The position numbers and the translations under genes were made by a program. Source: Trichoplax adhaerens (taxonomy: Eukaryota; Placozoa; Uniplacotomia; Trichoplacea; Trichoplacidae). Taken from it: DNA of 64,000 bases. How positions within the stretch are numbered: position 1 is the first letter of the stretch; every line of letters starts with the position of its first letter. The stretch is taken from assembly GCF_000150275.1 (NCBI RefSeq), contig NW_002060973.1, positions 157,364 through 221,363 on the forward strand, read 5' to 3'. This document shows, one piece after another, positions 26,170 through 39,600 of the stretch. The notes under the pieces were generated by a model. The model saw only the letters and a list, made by a program, of their open reading frames with translations, did no database searches and was not told the origin of the DNA.

Positions 26170-29100
26170 ATTATAAATCCACGCTAAATGTAGCAAGGCA
26201 TTGACAGGTCGTTTAGCTATGACAAATTTATAAAATTAAAAAAACTGATCCAGCCATGATATTAAAGTATTTACTATGGGATTAATAACTGAAAAGAAAC
26301 GTTGAATATTGGTCTTGTTATTGAAGTCGTATCCTAGTTATTCTCCCTGCAAAGTTGTCCTATTAATTGAAATAAATATAAGATTACTGATAACATCAAT
26401 GATAAATACTGTTATCAATGATGAAGATACACCGTGTATCGTAATTAACTAACTCCAACCTAGTGATCGAAACTCTTCATTACTTATGTTGTCATTCAAT
26501 CCATCATTTTCAAACACTTTTATTAATCGTAATTAAATCGCTAATTAACTAATTATTATTATTATTATTATACAAACATACATCTATAGAGAGAGAGATA
26601 GATCTATATGAATTAAACCTGATTTATTAATGATGTGTACTTACACTCAGATCGGCCATGCTTTCCCCTTTTCTATTTTATCCTATTCGCAAGGACGATG
26701 ATATTACCGCAAATTGTTTGGTTACTTCATCAATTCGTGAAAGCGCCAACATAAGGCACTCATTAATTTTTCTTAACATTGAACTTTTTATGTCCAATTC
26801 TTAACTATCATCATTGAATTACATCTTGTAAATCTAAGGAGAGTTAACATCAACAATTATTATCGTTCTCGTTCACTGCAAATGCGCATGGTATTGCAGA
26901 ATAGAAGAGAAAATGCTTTGTTTGACAACACTAATTCCACATTTTAACGCGGGTTATCTGCAAATAATCGAACTTTTTAATTTTGAATTATGTTTATTTA
27001 CACGATTGTTGGAAACGTATTGTAAGGTTTGCTGGAATGTACTAGTGTTGATTTGCTCTGATATACATACATATATATATATACATATATATTATCCTAA
27101 ACGGTTGTTTAATATTGAATACTACAACGATATATCTAAATTGTAAGTAAGGTGATCAGAATTTTTGACGCTGCATAATTACAACCTGTAAAAGCTAATG
27201 GGTAAATCTTAATTGATTACTGCAGCTTGCATCGATTAAATTTGTTTATTCTGCACTTTATGCTTAAATTTACAATGAAAATAAAAGCATGTCATTTAGG
27301 CATTCTAATTTGTCTGCCATTACCAACTATAAGCAAGCTTTGCTTTTACCATGCATGAAATCTACTTAGGGAGTGATATTATCAGCCAACATAAGCTGAT
27401 ATTTCGATAGTTCTTGGTTTTACAAGCACGTTTTCTATATCAAAACGTAGTAATAATTACACAGTCTTATGAAGATTCTTAGCGTGCTAACTTAATGTAT
27501 TGATTTTATCCAATGATGAAATTATAATCTCGCAATTATTAGCTTCCTATAATCTGCCGAGATGATTATTAAGACCCTTATCCGTACTATATGTTTCGAT
27601 TGGATTATTTAATTTATTTAGATAAAGTTTAGCGACTTGTCATTATAATAGAAAAATTTCGAGATTTAATGCTCGTCAAGGAATTTCATAAATTTAATAA
27701 GGAAATTTTTTCTATCCTTCAGCACTAATTAAATTGGCTTGATAGAGTCGGTTATCGCTATTTAATTAGATAATACTCATATCTGTATTTTTATCGATAT
27801 GTCATTCTAACACGGCCAATTATAATTTTATCATCATGATAATTTATTTGATTGATTAATATTTTTACAGTCTCAGGTTTCCACACAACTAAAAGTGCTG
27901 TTGATTACCGAACGCTAGACTTAAATCAGGTTCGTTAGTTATTCTTGAATAGGAATGTGATTATTTTTATGGGCCAAAGGACTGCTAATATTCTCAAAAG
28001 CTTTACCCTACCTCGATGTTTTTTAACTTCTTGCATAGGTTTACTATGATGCGACTAAGAGGCGATTTAATCACTCTTTCTATACTCTATAAATTTTAAA
28101 TGCGTTAGTTGTAAGGAAATTTATGCATGGAAATTACAAAGTAATCATGCATTCTGCTTGTTATGATTGAGGCAGTGTGTAAGTATAATAGCCTATCTAA
28201 CCTTAATATGCAATTATTTAATTTTAAATATGCAAATTTGCAGTATCTTGTAGACTCGAAAGCTGCTGGTGATTTATACATAAGCTGCAGAAAGCAATGA
28301 TTAACGTTAACGAACCCAAATTTATTTTAACATTATGATAAAATGAATACAGTAATGGCCCTACTATTAGGTCGACTATTGTGTGATGCATATATGATTA
28401 TATAATAATGAGGTACGATTACTGCGAAGATGATAGCTATTACGCTAATGATCGAAATTGGAGCGTAGTATGGAAGATTAATCTTTGTAATAGCAATGAT
28501 CTTAGGTGATTATTGGGCAAATTAATTAATGATACTATTCATTGTTGTTGTCATAAGCACTTCGTCCCATCATTAAAGATTATTAACTATAGATGCTTCC
28601 GTAACTTTACTTGAGATAATTACAAAGGTGTAATACATAACAGTGAAGAGTTTAAGAGACGTATATCTAATGGGATAATTAGTGTTTTGATATTATCGCT
28701 TAGTAGTGTTGATTAAAATTCAGTTACACTTCCTTTAAGCTGACAGCCTCATATGGAAATAGAGAAAGTTATTCTTTTCGTCTATAGAATTACATCCTAT
28801 CTTTGCACCATCCCTATCCTGAATTTCTTCTTTGCCGCTGTGATAATATGAAGAAAAGTTTATTACATAATCATTTGTAGCACACTTTCCCCTAGTGCAC
28901 AATTTGACGGATTCTTCAGCTTTTTGAAGTGGCTATGGCCTTCAGAACATAAGGCGAATAGATGTTATACTTTATATAATAATAATTGTACTAGTATCAC
29001 AAGCTAGCTAGAAAGAGATCTAAGACAGACGTAAAGTATTTGCCGAGTTAACTTTGTGCTTTTGCCTTATTCGATGCATAAGTATTAAGAAACTACGGTA

Positions 29101-32100
29101 GAAGCAAAGTAAGATTACTATCGGTTAATTGCATCAAATGCGGGTGGAAGAGAGTAGTACATTGGCATTTAATTATTGTATCTAGCTATTGATGAAGTAT
29201 TTCTACTCAGTTTTGACGTATATACTACAATATTTCATACTCATGGAAGTATTTCTATTAAACTGCCTTACAGCAGTTTTGTTGTTTGATCTTACTGTAA
29301 TAAAACTAATTAGCAGCTTTTCGGATATCTGTCGAATGATTACGACACATTATGTATCCAGTCAAATCTTGATCCCTTTCAATAGCGGCAAAAAAATAGC
29401 GCCTAAATACGCTTAAAAACATTTTTCACTTTTTTTACTATTTTCTCGTTATAACAGGTAAAATCACTCGGACTTTCGTACAGTACCGGTGGCCCATTCT
29501 TCTCTGCTGCCGTTGATGAAGGCGTTTCTGCTATATTACTATAATCTATTCGTCGAGTAACAAATGCCCGCTAAGCAATGACAGTTTATTAGCGGCAAGT
29601 TAATCAATAATAAATTAAAGGTTGATAGTAATTACTATTTCGAACTCTGTCCTTCGCTGATCGTATGACTCATTTAGTATTATAAAGGAGATTGAAACAC
29701 CCAAGCATAATGAAATAGCCAAGCTGTGAAGATATCCTTCCTTCTATCGTTGTCAATCGGCTGTAGTTTTGCATAGCGCCGCAGTCGATCAGCAAGAAAC
29801 AAAGGCTAAATAGGAGGACAATTAATTCTGAGCTTCTCAGAAAATGAGACTCCTGCTGTCGACAAGACATTCATCATGAAAACATTCACTATGAATCGAA
29901 TTATATTGAAATTCGCGCTTCCTAATTCTGAATTTGACATAGTTGCAATGAGTCATAACTAGATAAAGAAACAAAATTAAGGCAAGCTAATGACGGCAAC
30001 AAATTTCACCGATGTCAGAAATGGTGAAAATGACTCAATTGCAATCCTGCTGCTCAATCTATAGCACAATCGTTGATATTCGAAAGAGGATAGCTCTGTA
30101 GAATTCTACCGCTAAAACCGATGATGAGTGATCAAGTTATATGGGCTATAACGAATTTAAATGTCTCTATAAAACAAGAGGATCATTAAAATTTTGCCAT
30201 ATTATTCATTTACTACAACTATTATTATTTTATTGTGTAGTAATTATACATAGAAAAAACGTTTATCAATCTGTCTACCTAAAACGTCTTCGGTGAATAT
30301 AAGTTAGATTGGAAAAATTAAATTGGATCTCATCTAATTGGGTTTTATTCCATTGGAAAGAGAAATGAAAAAGGTTCAAGTCAGTTCGATTGCATACGAT
30401 TATACGAAAGATAAAGCAGTAGTATGGCTACAAATAATTTACATGCGGAAGAAATCTACATTTAGAGGTTCGTCATCCACTTGATTGGCTTCCTGCTTGT
30501 GCTATAATCGTCAAATTTGAAAGCTGTCCGACATCATTAATTACCTCAGTAGGTAGTATTTTCCTTTTGTTTAATTTCTGCTTAATGGAGAAACATGACG
30601 CCTGCATGTCTGCATGATGGAAACAAAGCCATTGAATCCTTGGTGGATAAATCCATCCTACTTTTAATTTTTTTAATATGCCAGTAAGTGGTCACGGAGG
30701 TATTTTTAGTGTTATAGAATGTAGACTCTATTATGGTACGAAATAGAATATTCATACTAAAATATGTAGTCACGGTTTAACTCTGTAGTCAAAATATTGA
30801 TATGGTAGATTAAAGATTATTTTCCTCCGCTATAATTGATAATGAAAGCTATCTTAACCTATCACAGTATCAGTTATTGCTAGTTATCCGGTCTACCATT
30901 AAACCTTTAGCGCTTGTTTGATCATACTGGATTTGAAAGATTCTTGCTCAGATTCCAATAGAAATTCTAAATCGAAATTGATGTGGGAAAGAAATGTTAA
31001 TCATATCGTTGATATTAAACGCAGGCACATTCTTTATCGTTCTTTTCAACTATAAAGAAACGGTTTTCTTCATGAGTAGTAGCGGTCATGGTTTATTCGT
31101 GTTAGATAACAGATTGCACAAGTGTAATATATGCCATATGCACTCATAGTAATGAAAGTTTGCGTAACGTTACATTTGCTTTTGTTGATTGCATAGTAAC
31201 TAGAGTTTATGCAGAATGAGTACCGCATAATATCGTATGCCTAACTGTAATCTTAATACCGATGCAAATTAAGTTTAATTGCCTAGCTATACGTAGCTTG
31301 GCCTGGTCAATCTGTTGGAATATAATGGAATATAGGAAAAATGAAATTACTGAAGAATTTATTGTTGATAGAGTACACGATGGAAGGTTCGATGTGCCCC
31401 TCCAAGTTGAATGAGTTACTATATCAGAGAATTACACAAATATCTTAGTAGAAATAAGATACTATAGTGTAGATTGCGGTAGTTGCTTTAGAACAGCGTA
31501 TAAATTATCGTACAGTAACGTGCACAATACTAGCATTGTAACTAGGGCCAGTATCAGATTCTGAGGTAGAAACCGGTTATATTTATAGCTTGAAGCTAGA
31601 AGACAAGCAGAGGGTAAGATTCTAGAATTCAACGCAACATATTATACTATCAAACTCTTCAAACTAGTGAGGACTGAAAGTGCTATAAATAGCGAATTAT
31701 AACAAGCTTTGTTAATATCTTGCTCGGAAAACTATAAATAGTAGCCAGAATTATGAATAACTTAAAAATGTTTCCATTTGAAAATATGCTAGAAATCACA
31801 ATACTCTTTAATGTACCAGTACTAAGCTTTTTACAGGAGGTGATAGCTTAGCATAATCGTAGCCAAAGGCTTTGCATAAATGGTTAACAAAGCGGTGCTG
31901 ATAAATTACTTTGATTTCGGTTAAAATAAAATGGGCGAAATTCTTGTATAACTGTTATAATTTTAAGTATTGTTTTATTCATACACATGCAACGATTATT
32001 AGTAAATTATAACATTAATAGTAGGAATATCAATAATCCCCCTAGCATACAATCAAACTATAAAGCCAATGGTAGCAATAACGATCCCTAATTGGAATTA

Positions 32101-32904
32101 AAATGCAATAAATCTTCTACTATATTAGTTCTTTACCTAGATTGTAACATGTTGCTTGGCTAATCGAAGGATATCCGGCTGATGCAACCTTTGCACTTTA
32201 TGTGTTTAAACGCTATAGTATGAAATTAATACTATGATAAATTAAGCTATTAGTAATCAATTTACGGGCGTACTTCTTCAAGAAGCACAGTTTATAACAA
32301 AAAAGTGATTTTAGAAAGGCGTTGAAACGTTTTCTATAAAGCAGCTCTTTGTGAGACTATTGGTAGTCCGATAGTGCTAGATACTCTCTGAACTATATCA
32401 TGATTTAAAAATTATCAAGTGATAAGATATTTCCGTGTATTTGCATAGTTCTATTTCAAGGATGGAGCGTATAAAACTTTTCCTTATTTCATATTAAAAC
32501 TAGCTACAAAACTTAACGTAGCCGAACTTTTTTGTACAAAGCGTGTAATATATATTACTAATCGTAAATATAAAAAGATCTATAGTCTCCATTGAGCCGT
32601 GATAAGTATCAATAAAGATTTTGTTACTGTAAAACTTGATTACTACATTATCCGTTTAGATCTACATAAGATTTTTGGTACTTGGTCTTATGAAAGATAA
32701 TACTTTAAAGAATTTTTTTATTATTGACTAATGCTAATACAGAAAGATGAAAGCGTTAAAAATAAAATTTAGAGGTGTAAGATATCATTTCTAAAGCTCG
32801 GTAGCAGGCTCCAGCATTAAGCCGATGAGTTGATAGGAGATTAACAGATATATATATATCTTGTATAACCCGATAAAATTTTAGCCAATAGTCCAGATAT
32901 CATT

Positions 32905-33410
32905 CGTTGTTGCCAATGTAGAAAATTATTTAAATCGAAATCGACAAGTGATCGGATGTTTTACAAAAAAGAAAGATCAACCAGTACGTGCGGTGAGTAG
33001 GAAATATATGCTATACATTAACTACGGTAGATGCGGCTAAAAAAGTGTAAATTCAAATTATGATCAGTTCCTATGAATTATTAAGTAAATAAAACACGTT
33101 ATGCAGTGTTTCTAAAGGTTTGCTATTTATTAGATATTATACAATTTCAACAAATATATGAATAGAGTCTACGTAATTGCAATCTATACGGCAGTTGCCT
33201 TAAAATTAAAAATATAGACACTTTCAGTAATAATAGCACTGGTTGACAAGATGACCAGGTAGTCCATAATTATTACACAGATACTCGTACACCTGACATT
33301 ATTCACTTTGGAAAACGTAAAGAATCGATTCAATCAAAATCAGTACGTGATTGCTTTTCTTCTAAAAAGAAAAGTAAAGTAAACTCATCTGGTGAGTAGA
33401 AAATCTGAAA
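32905..33410 (+). repeat. Duplicated exon-like segment, two diverged copies
   Basis: Copy 1 (about 32930-33003) and copy 2 (about 33328-33403) can be aligned. Both have an AATC-AAATC start, a middle rich in AAAAAAGAAA, and the same end, GGTGAGTAG(G/A)AAAT, which contains a consensus GTGAGT donor. Copy 2 can be read as an open Lys/Ser-rich stretch after a TTATTACACAG acceptor-like site, with the phrase TPDIIHFGKRKESIQSKS. Either may be an exon of an unidentified small gene or a relic. The evidence is weak. Confidence 0.3.
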
Positions 33411-36009
33411 TATAAAGTATTATTGTTATATCTTCACTTTTTTGTTAACTACATACTAGAACCGATCATATAATATTTACAGTAGATGCAGCTGAATTGC
33501 GTACAAAAATATAGATATTATAGTTATATAAGTGTCTTACCATAATTAAAAAATAGTTATACTATATTAACCCAGTATAATAACCATTGGATTTGTATTA
33601 TTTCAGCAAGGGTATTCGAATGAATAAGTACAGCTCTCAATTCTGTGCTATATATTCACCATCTTTAGAGAAAGGATATGATCATTACAAATATCATTAG
33701 AAAGTACCAGCAGTTTAATGCTTCTATGGCTTACAAAATTAATTCTAAGACTAGCCACCAACTTGCTCTTGCTTGATTTGAGTAGATAACATTAATAATA
33801 ATTTTCTTTAGAACTTGACACGTGAATTTAACGTACAGTTATCCTGAAATATGATCGTAGAAAATATTATTCAATTATCGGTGGTGATTCACCTTGGATA
33901 AAATTAAACCTTGAAGAGTAAGATAACGAATTGTTTCCAATGCAATTAATTTTATTTTAATGTAGGATTATTTGCAACATGCTTCAATATATATCTCTAG
34001 CAAACTCCTCATGTGCAAATAACTACATTTTGGGAATCTTATTAAGTTTATCATACGAGCAGGTTGATGAAATTAAATTAAGCAGTAAATTTCATAGTTC
34101 TTACGATAAAATATATCGACTGCTAACACTGTAGAACGATAACGCCGGTGAAAGTGCTGATACTTTTGAAGTTGTTTCAGATTTATTTGAGATTAGTATC
34201 AACACTATCGCTGAACAAATCTAAGGAAGAATATAAGAAGATGAAAGAGCTGAATGAGAGATACTAGTAATCAGTCAAAGATAGTTTCAGGTCTCACTTG
34301 GTTTGTGTATATTCAAGATATGAAATATTACTTGAAAAATAACTTGCAGATTGAGATTAATATATCAAGTCTTTGATTTTTGATTAATTCGTTTCTGATT
34401 TATTTTCTATCGCATAAAATTTATATTTTTAGTTATTTATAAATCTTTCTTGTTGATATATAATATAAATATTAGCCTTAATTGAAGCACTCCGGTTGTA
34501 AATTACTTACAAAAAATGTCCAACAAATATCAAAGATGCAATAATTAAAGTCAGAATATAATAATTTGGCGCAATGAAATCTTAAAATATAAATAGAATT
34601 CCCCACTTATAGACGTTGAATACTTAAGGTAATATGATCGAATTATTATAAATCTGACCCCCATAATAATATTTTACGAAAATTTATTAATTTTGATTAG
34701 ATATAAGTGTTCTCATATAGCTGAATGTATAGAGAATATATGCTACCTGTGCGCTACTACCAAGGATCATAGCTGAAAATATTGTATTTATATACTGTAT
34801 TATTGTGCAAATGTGAGGCAATCAAGTAGGTGTAGCCATACCAAATCAGAGTAATGTCAGTTATTGAGCTCTTTAACCTATAGCTGCTTTCGATGTGTAC
34901 ATATTACCTGAAGTAATCAACTCATGAAATGTTACGTATAAATTTTTACTTAATTAAGGTTTTACCTAAAGCATAATTGGTATGCAAGTTATGCATATTA
35001 TAACGTGCAAATCCAAACCCGCTCAAGCTTAGCTGAATACCGATGAAAGATCAAAGCACTAACAAATGCCGCTATCTTAATCATCAATGACTAAAGTAAC
35101 TGCGATATCGCTTTGATCGGAATACTGACAGTAGTAGACATTAGATGCTAAGTAAAACTTTTAATATCATACTGCCATGATGTACGAGTATACGGTAGTA
35201 TTAGTTGTCTTTGTTAATAATGGTGATTGCAAGCTTGCTATTATTAGCAGTTATAGCTCGAAAATAAAGATCACGCTCTTTACAGATAGAATAGCTATAC
35301 TTATTCTTGATAACTACAATATACTATTTATAATGTTCAGTCTGGAGAAGCGTAGTAACATTATATTTTTCGAACGTTTGCTACGCCTCGATTTCACTTT
35401 TTTCAGAATCTCAGGGCTGATGAACTTTAAAGTGAATGTTAGACCACGATTAAAAGACAAGGTAAACTTGTTCAGTTTTGGATGATAGTATAAATGTTAA
35501 CATGGGTGAGGTTATTCCGAAAATTTTATTTAATTACGGAACAGGAGACGCAATCATTTAGTGATCGTAACTTCCTGTTAATAATAATTTAAAACAATCG
35601 ACATTAACTATTATCACATTTTCATTCCATAAGCCATTGGAGTGGCTTAGAAATTTTAAGTTATTCATTTGACGTGTTGAGCTAATTTGGAATGCTACAA
35701 TTGTAACTGAACCCTTGGTTGCTCTTTTCTATCTTACTAGAGCAGCATTATCACTGCCTTGGCAAATCATAGTCGATCAAATTGCAAATTTCAGATCTTC
35801 ATACAAGAAATATCGCTCTTGTCATTATTAAGCTAGTACTATTTATAATATCAATCTAATGGAGTCATCTTCTTTGCTAGCGAGTTGTAGTTTATATCTG
35901 AAACAATTCTGTACTATTCTTATTGAAATTAAAATGAATAGACGTCCTAGTGGCATTTCGATTTCGCAATTTCAATCTTAGCTTCTTTCTGTATCCAATT
36001 TTAAAATGA

Positions 36010-36340
36010 CTAACAATTAAAATACAGGTAATGACAAAGTACCATCTTCGGTAAAGTTATCTAAACCTTCTGTTACTATTTTAGGTTAATAGCAAAGTAA
36101 TTAACGGTTTGCACGTAAAACTAACAATCTAATTACAGATAATGACTAAGTACCGCATTAAGAGTTATCTAAACTTTCTACGTATTATTACAAGTTAACA
36201 GCAAAGTAATGAAAGGTTTCCATGTAAAGACTAACAATCTAAACACTGGTAATGATTAACTACCGTCTCTGATAATATTATCTTAACTTTCTATTTACAA
36301 TTACGGGTTCAAAGCTAATTAATGAAGAATTTCCATGAAC
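36010..36340. repeat. Three-copy tandem repeat, about 110 bp unit
   Basis: Units begin at about 36010, 36122 and 36231 with CTAACAAT(T/C)(A/T), then AC(A/T)G(G/A)TAATGA, then TAC(C/A)(A/G)-like bases, a TTATCT(A/T)AA(A/C)(C/T)TTCT block and an AAAG(T/C)AAT(T/G)AA end. The divergence makes this an old array. It ends about 300 bp upstream of the first catalase-like exon. Confidence 0.6.
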
Positions 36341-36637
36341 TGATCTAGTAGCGACCAATCTATAGAATAGAAGGTGGTATATACTTCCTATTGACAAAGT
36401 TCGCATCCAATAATTTTCAATTCATTACCATAAGAATGTGAACATTTGATTACAAATTGTTTACTGATTTAATTTGGTAGTCGCTGATTGGATTAAGGCA
36501 AGAATAAACTATGTAGGTTATAGCATCTTTGGTGACTATTTTTGAACAGTTATTTCCGATCGTGGAAAGCGTCACAATCATTCTTACTTCCTAAAGGATT
36601 GCAGGGTAGAACCTTCATCCTTAGCTAACTGATCAAC

Positions 36638-39600
36638 ATGTCTAATTCTGATAAAGCATCACAGCAATTGCAAGATCACGCCGCATCGCAGGTACCTTTT
36701 TCTCTTTTATTGTTTGCCTAGTCTAGTGCATTTAAAACTTTCGGTTAGGACCGTTTCTCCACTTTTTAAAAAGATCCTTCAAGGTTTTGCAATAATTCAT
36801 TTACATCTCAATAAGAGATTCACCATGGATCCGTTACAATATTGATAGGATAAATGATCGTGTAAATTGATCCGTATAATGATGGAAGAATTTTATTCTC
36901 CGATAAAGGATATCCTTTTTATCTTTAATTCGATATCCTAGTATGGCTTGCATAGCATATCATTCTAGAAGAATCTGCTGAGAATTTAGTTCTAAAACGA
37001 GAGAAGCGAATTGTTCTCCGATAGAGAATCATATTTTTATAGCGTATATTCGAAACCAAATGTTATGTTTTGCAATCGTTGTATCCTCGTTCTCTACTAT
37101 TTTTCACTCAGTACGGTAGTAAATCCATAGACTACAGATTAACAAGCTAAGGAGGTAAGTGTCGTTCTCAAAAAATGAGGTTATTTCTCGTAGAATAATA
37201 TTTTCATCTAGACTCAGGATTGAAATAGATCAACTTCTTCATTTCTCAAGATCTTTACTAATAAGGAAATAATGGGGTTGAATTTAATTCCATCACTAAA
37301 TGGGTTCCTTCTCAGGGAAAAAATGACGCTATTTTATATTTGGAGTGATTGCTAATATACTTTTAGTATCAGCAGATTTCAATTTTAGTCTCTTCATTAT
37401 AACGTAATTATAGTTCTTAATGAAGCTGTACCATGAAGAGAGCGAGTTTTTCTAATCAATGATGTCATTTCTTTACTTAGAGCGCTATCCTACTATAGGC
37501 TTGTCCGTTGCCTTTTCGGTAGTCAACTCGTCATTAATTAGTCGTCATTAATCGGTAGTCAACTCGTCATTAATTGTATCTTTGCGCACGAATAGGGATA
37601 TGGACTATTAGTTATCCCCTCTATACCAAATACAGTATGAAAAATGAAAACATTTTCTCTCAGCATGATTACCTTACTATGCTATATCATTCTGTCACAG
37701 ATGTCAATATTAAATAATTCCATTGGCCTTTTTTTGGTATAGTTTTTTAAGGATCGCCTGAGTTTTATGACATGCATATTCATGTTTATTTACTTTAGAT
37801 GTTTTATGACTGCGCTTGCTGTCACAATGGAGTTGATCGCATTGATATTTTTTTACCCAATTTCATTATGAAACCTATCCAATTATTTTACAGATTGCTG
37901 TTGCGATCCTAACCGATTGATCTTTATTTACGCGTTGATCATCTTCTGCGGAGTTTTTAATTACCTTTTTGACTTTGGGCTTGATTCCTAATCGATGCTA
38001 ATCACCTGCTGCATATTTACCCATTCAGTAAGAAATGATACTGATGGACACTTGTATTGAGATCATCTTTGACCTATTGATAATTTAGTGACATCATTAC
38101 AGCTTATTTAGCACGGAACAATAAGCTTGTACTTCAAATATGCATAAAATTGACAACTTAATTCAAGATTTCTAAAGCAGACAGGCAGCAGCGAGTACCA
38201 TTATTTCCTCCATTTTATCCTTTTTAAAATAACAACATCGTTAAGCATGCGCATGGTGGATGCCATCCACGGTAATAGCATTACATCATAGGTCTCTTCG
38301 ATTTTCAAATGTTGAGCTATTTTTATGCTGATAGCTAAGAAAAGTTCTACTATTGTATTCCGCTTAATCAAAGTAATGGACAAACTTGTACTATAATTTA
38401 ATCCATTGCATTATGGATTGCATTTTGGATTGCCTTTTGGAATAGATTAATCATTCCTTCTATTCTAGCATGCCAAAAAGTATTCTCAAATTAAACTAAA
38501 GTAAATTGTAATATATCATATCTCTTTGATTTTACATATTGAGCTATTCTTATGCTGCTAGCTAAGGAAAGTTTTTTACGTATTCTATTTAAACGACATA
38601 ATTGATAAACTTATACTATACTTTACTCTATTGCATTTTGGAATAGGTGAATCATTCCTTACATTCTATTACGCTAAATAGTATTCTCAAATTGAACTAT
38701 AATAAATTGTAATATATCGTATGTTTTCCCTTTTAATACTGAGGAATTTACAGCAGAAGATAGTTGGGTAAAGTCTTTCTATTATGTTTAAAAGATGCTA
38801 TGGCTTAACTTGTACTATAATTTACTTCATTACATCTTGGAATAGGCGAATCATTCCTTATTTCATCATGTTAAATAGTATTTTTAATTTGAAATACACT
38901 AAATACTGCGTCATTAATATATCAATATAAATGATCAAAGAACGCTACATATATGGTTAAAATTGCTATTTATTAAAAATTAATTTATAATTAACTTCGC
39001 ATCGGATAATTGTAAACAAGATTTTGTATTTTAAATTTGACCATCAAAGATTAGTAAATCTAGAAAATCTAAAACTAGATTAGTTTAGTAGGACTGTTCC
39101 AATACTTATTACAATCTTATGACAATTAAAATAAAAAAAATAAATTTCATATCGATAGTATAGTTATCTTACACGATTAAAGTCGTCTATATGCTGGCTA
39201 TGAATCTTATCCTAATTATATAAGTAAGTTTAAGCTGGTAAAAAGGCATAGGACAGTCCTGTAAATTGAAATTAAAATTTTTACTGGCAATAACCTTACT
39301 GTAAATTGGTATCCTTACGCGTAAACACCAAGCCTTACTATCGATAACCTCTATAAAAATACCAAACATTCCATCGTTGAGAAATCGTTTTAAGCTGTGA
39401 GAATCTATACAAAAAAGATGATTTGCTATAGTAATGTATAATTTAATAACTATAAGTAATGGTGTCGATTCTGAATAACGGATAAAGATTGTTGAACACA
39501 CTACTCTGTCAAGAGTAGAATATCCATCAAGATTGAATGTAAATTAACAAAATGGAATTATAGGGAAATGCGCAAACAAATAATCTCTGCAAAGCAATTT

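Larger units (their letters stand above)
26170..36637. other. 10 kb gene-poor region between Dlx and the catalase-like gene
   Basis: No gene could be supported. Open frames such as 29189-29416 and 35177-35485 (102 codons) have no recognisable motif or splice context. The stretch contains a TTA/ATT microsatellite (about 26552-26570), an AT dinucleotide run (about 27064-27090), an exon-like duplicated segment at about 32905-33410, a possibly eroded coding patch at about 34130-34225, and a three-copy repeat of about 110 bp at 36010-36340. Dlx 3' regulatory DNA may lie here, but nothing in the sequence proves it. Confidence 0.4.

Noticed and set aside
35177-35485. 102-codon plus-strand open frame in the Dlx-catalase interval
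   Set aside because: Hydrophobic low-complexity translation with no domain or start context. AT-rich DNA yields such frames by chance.
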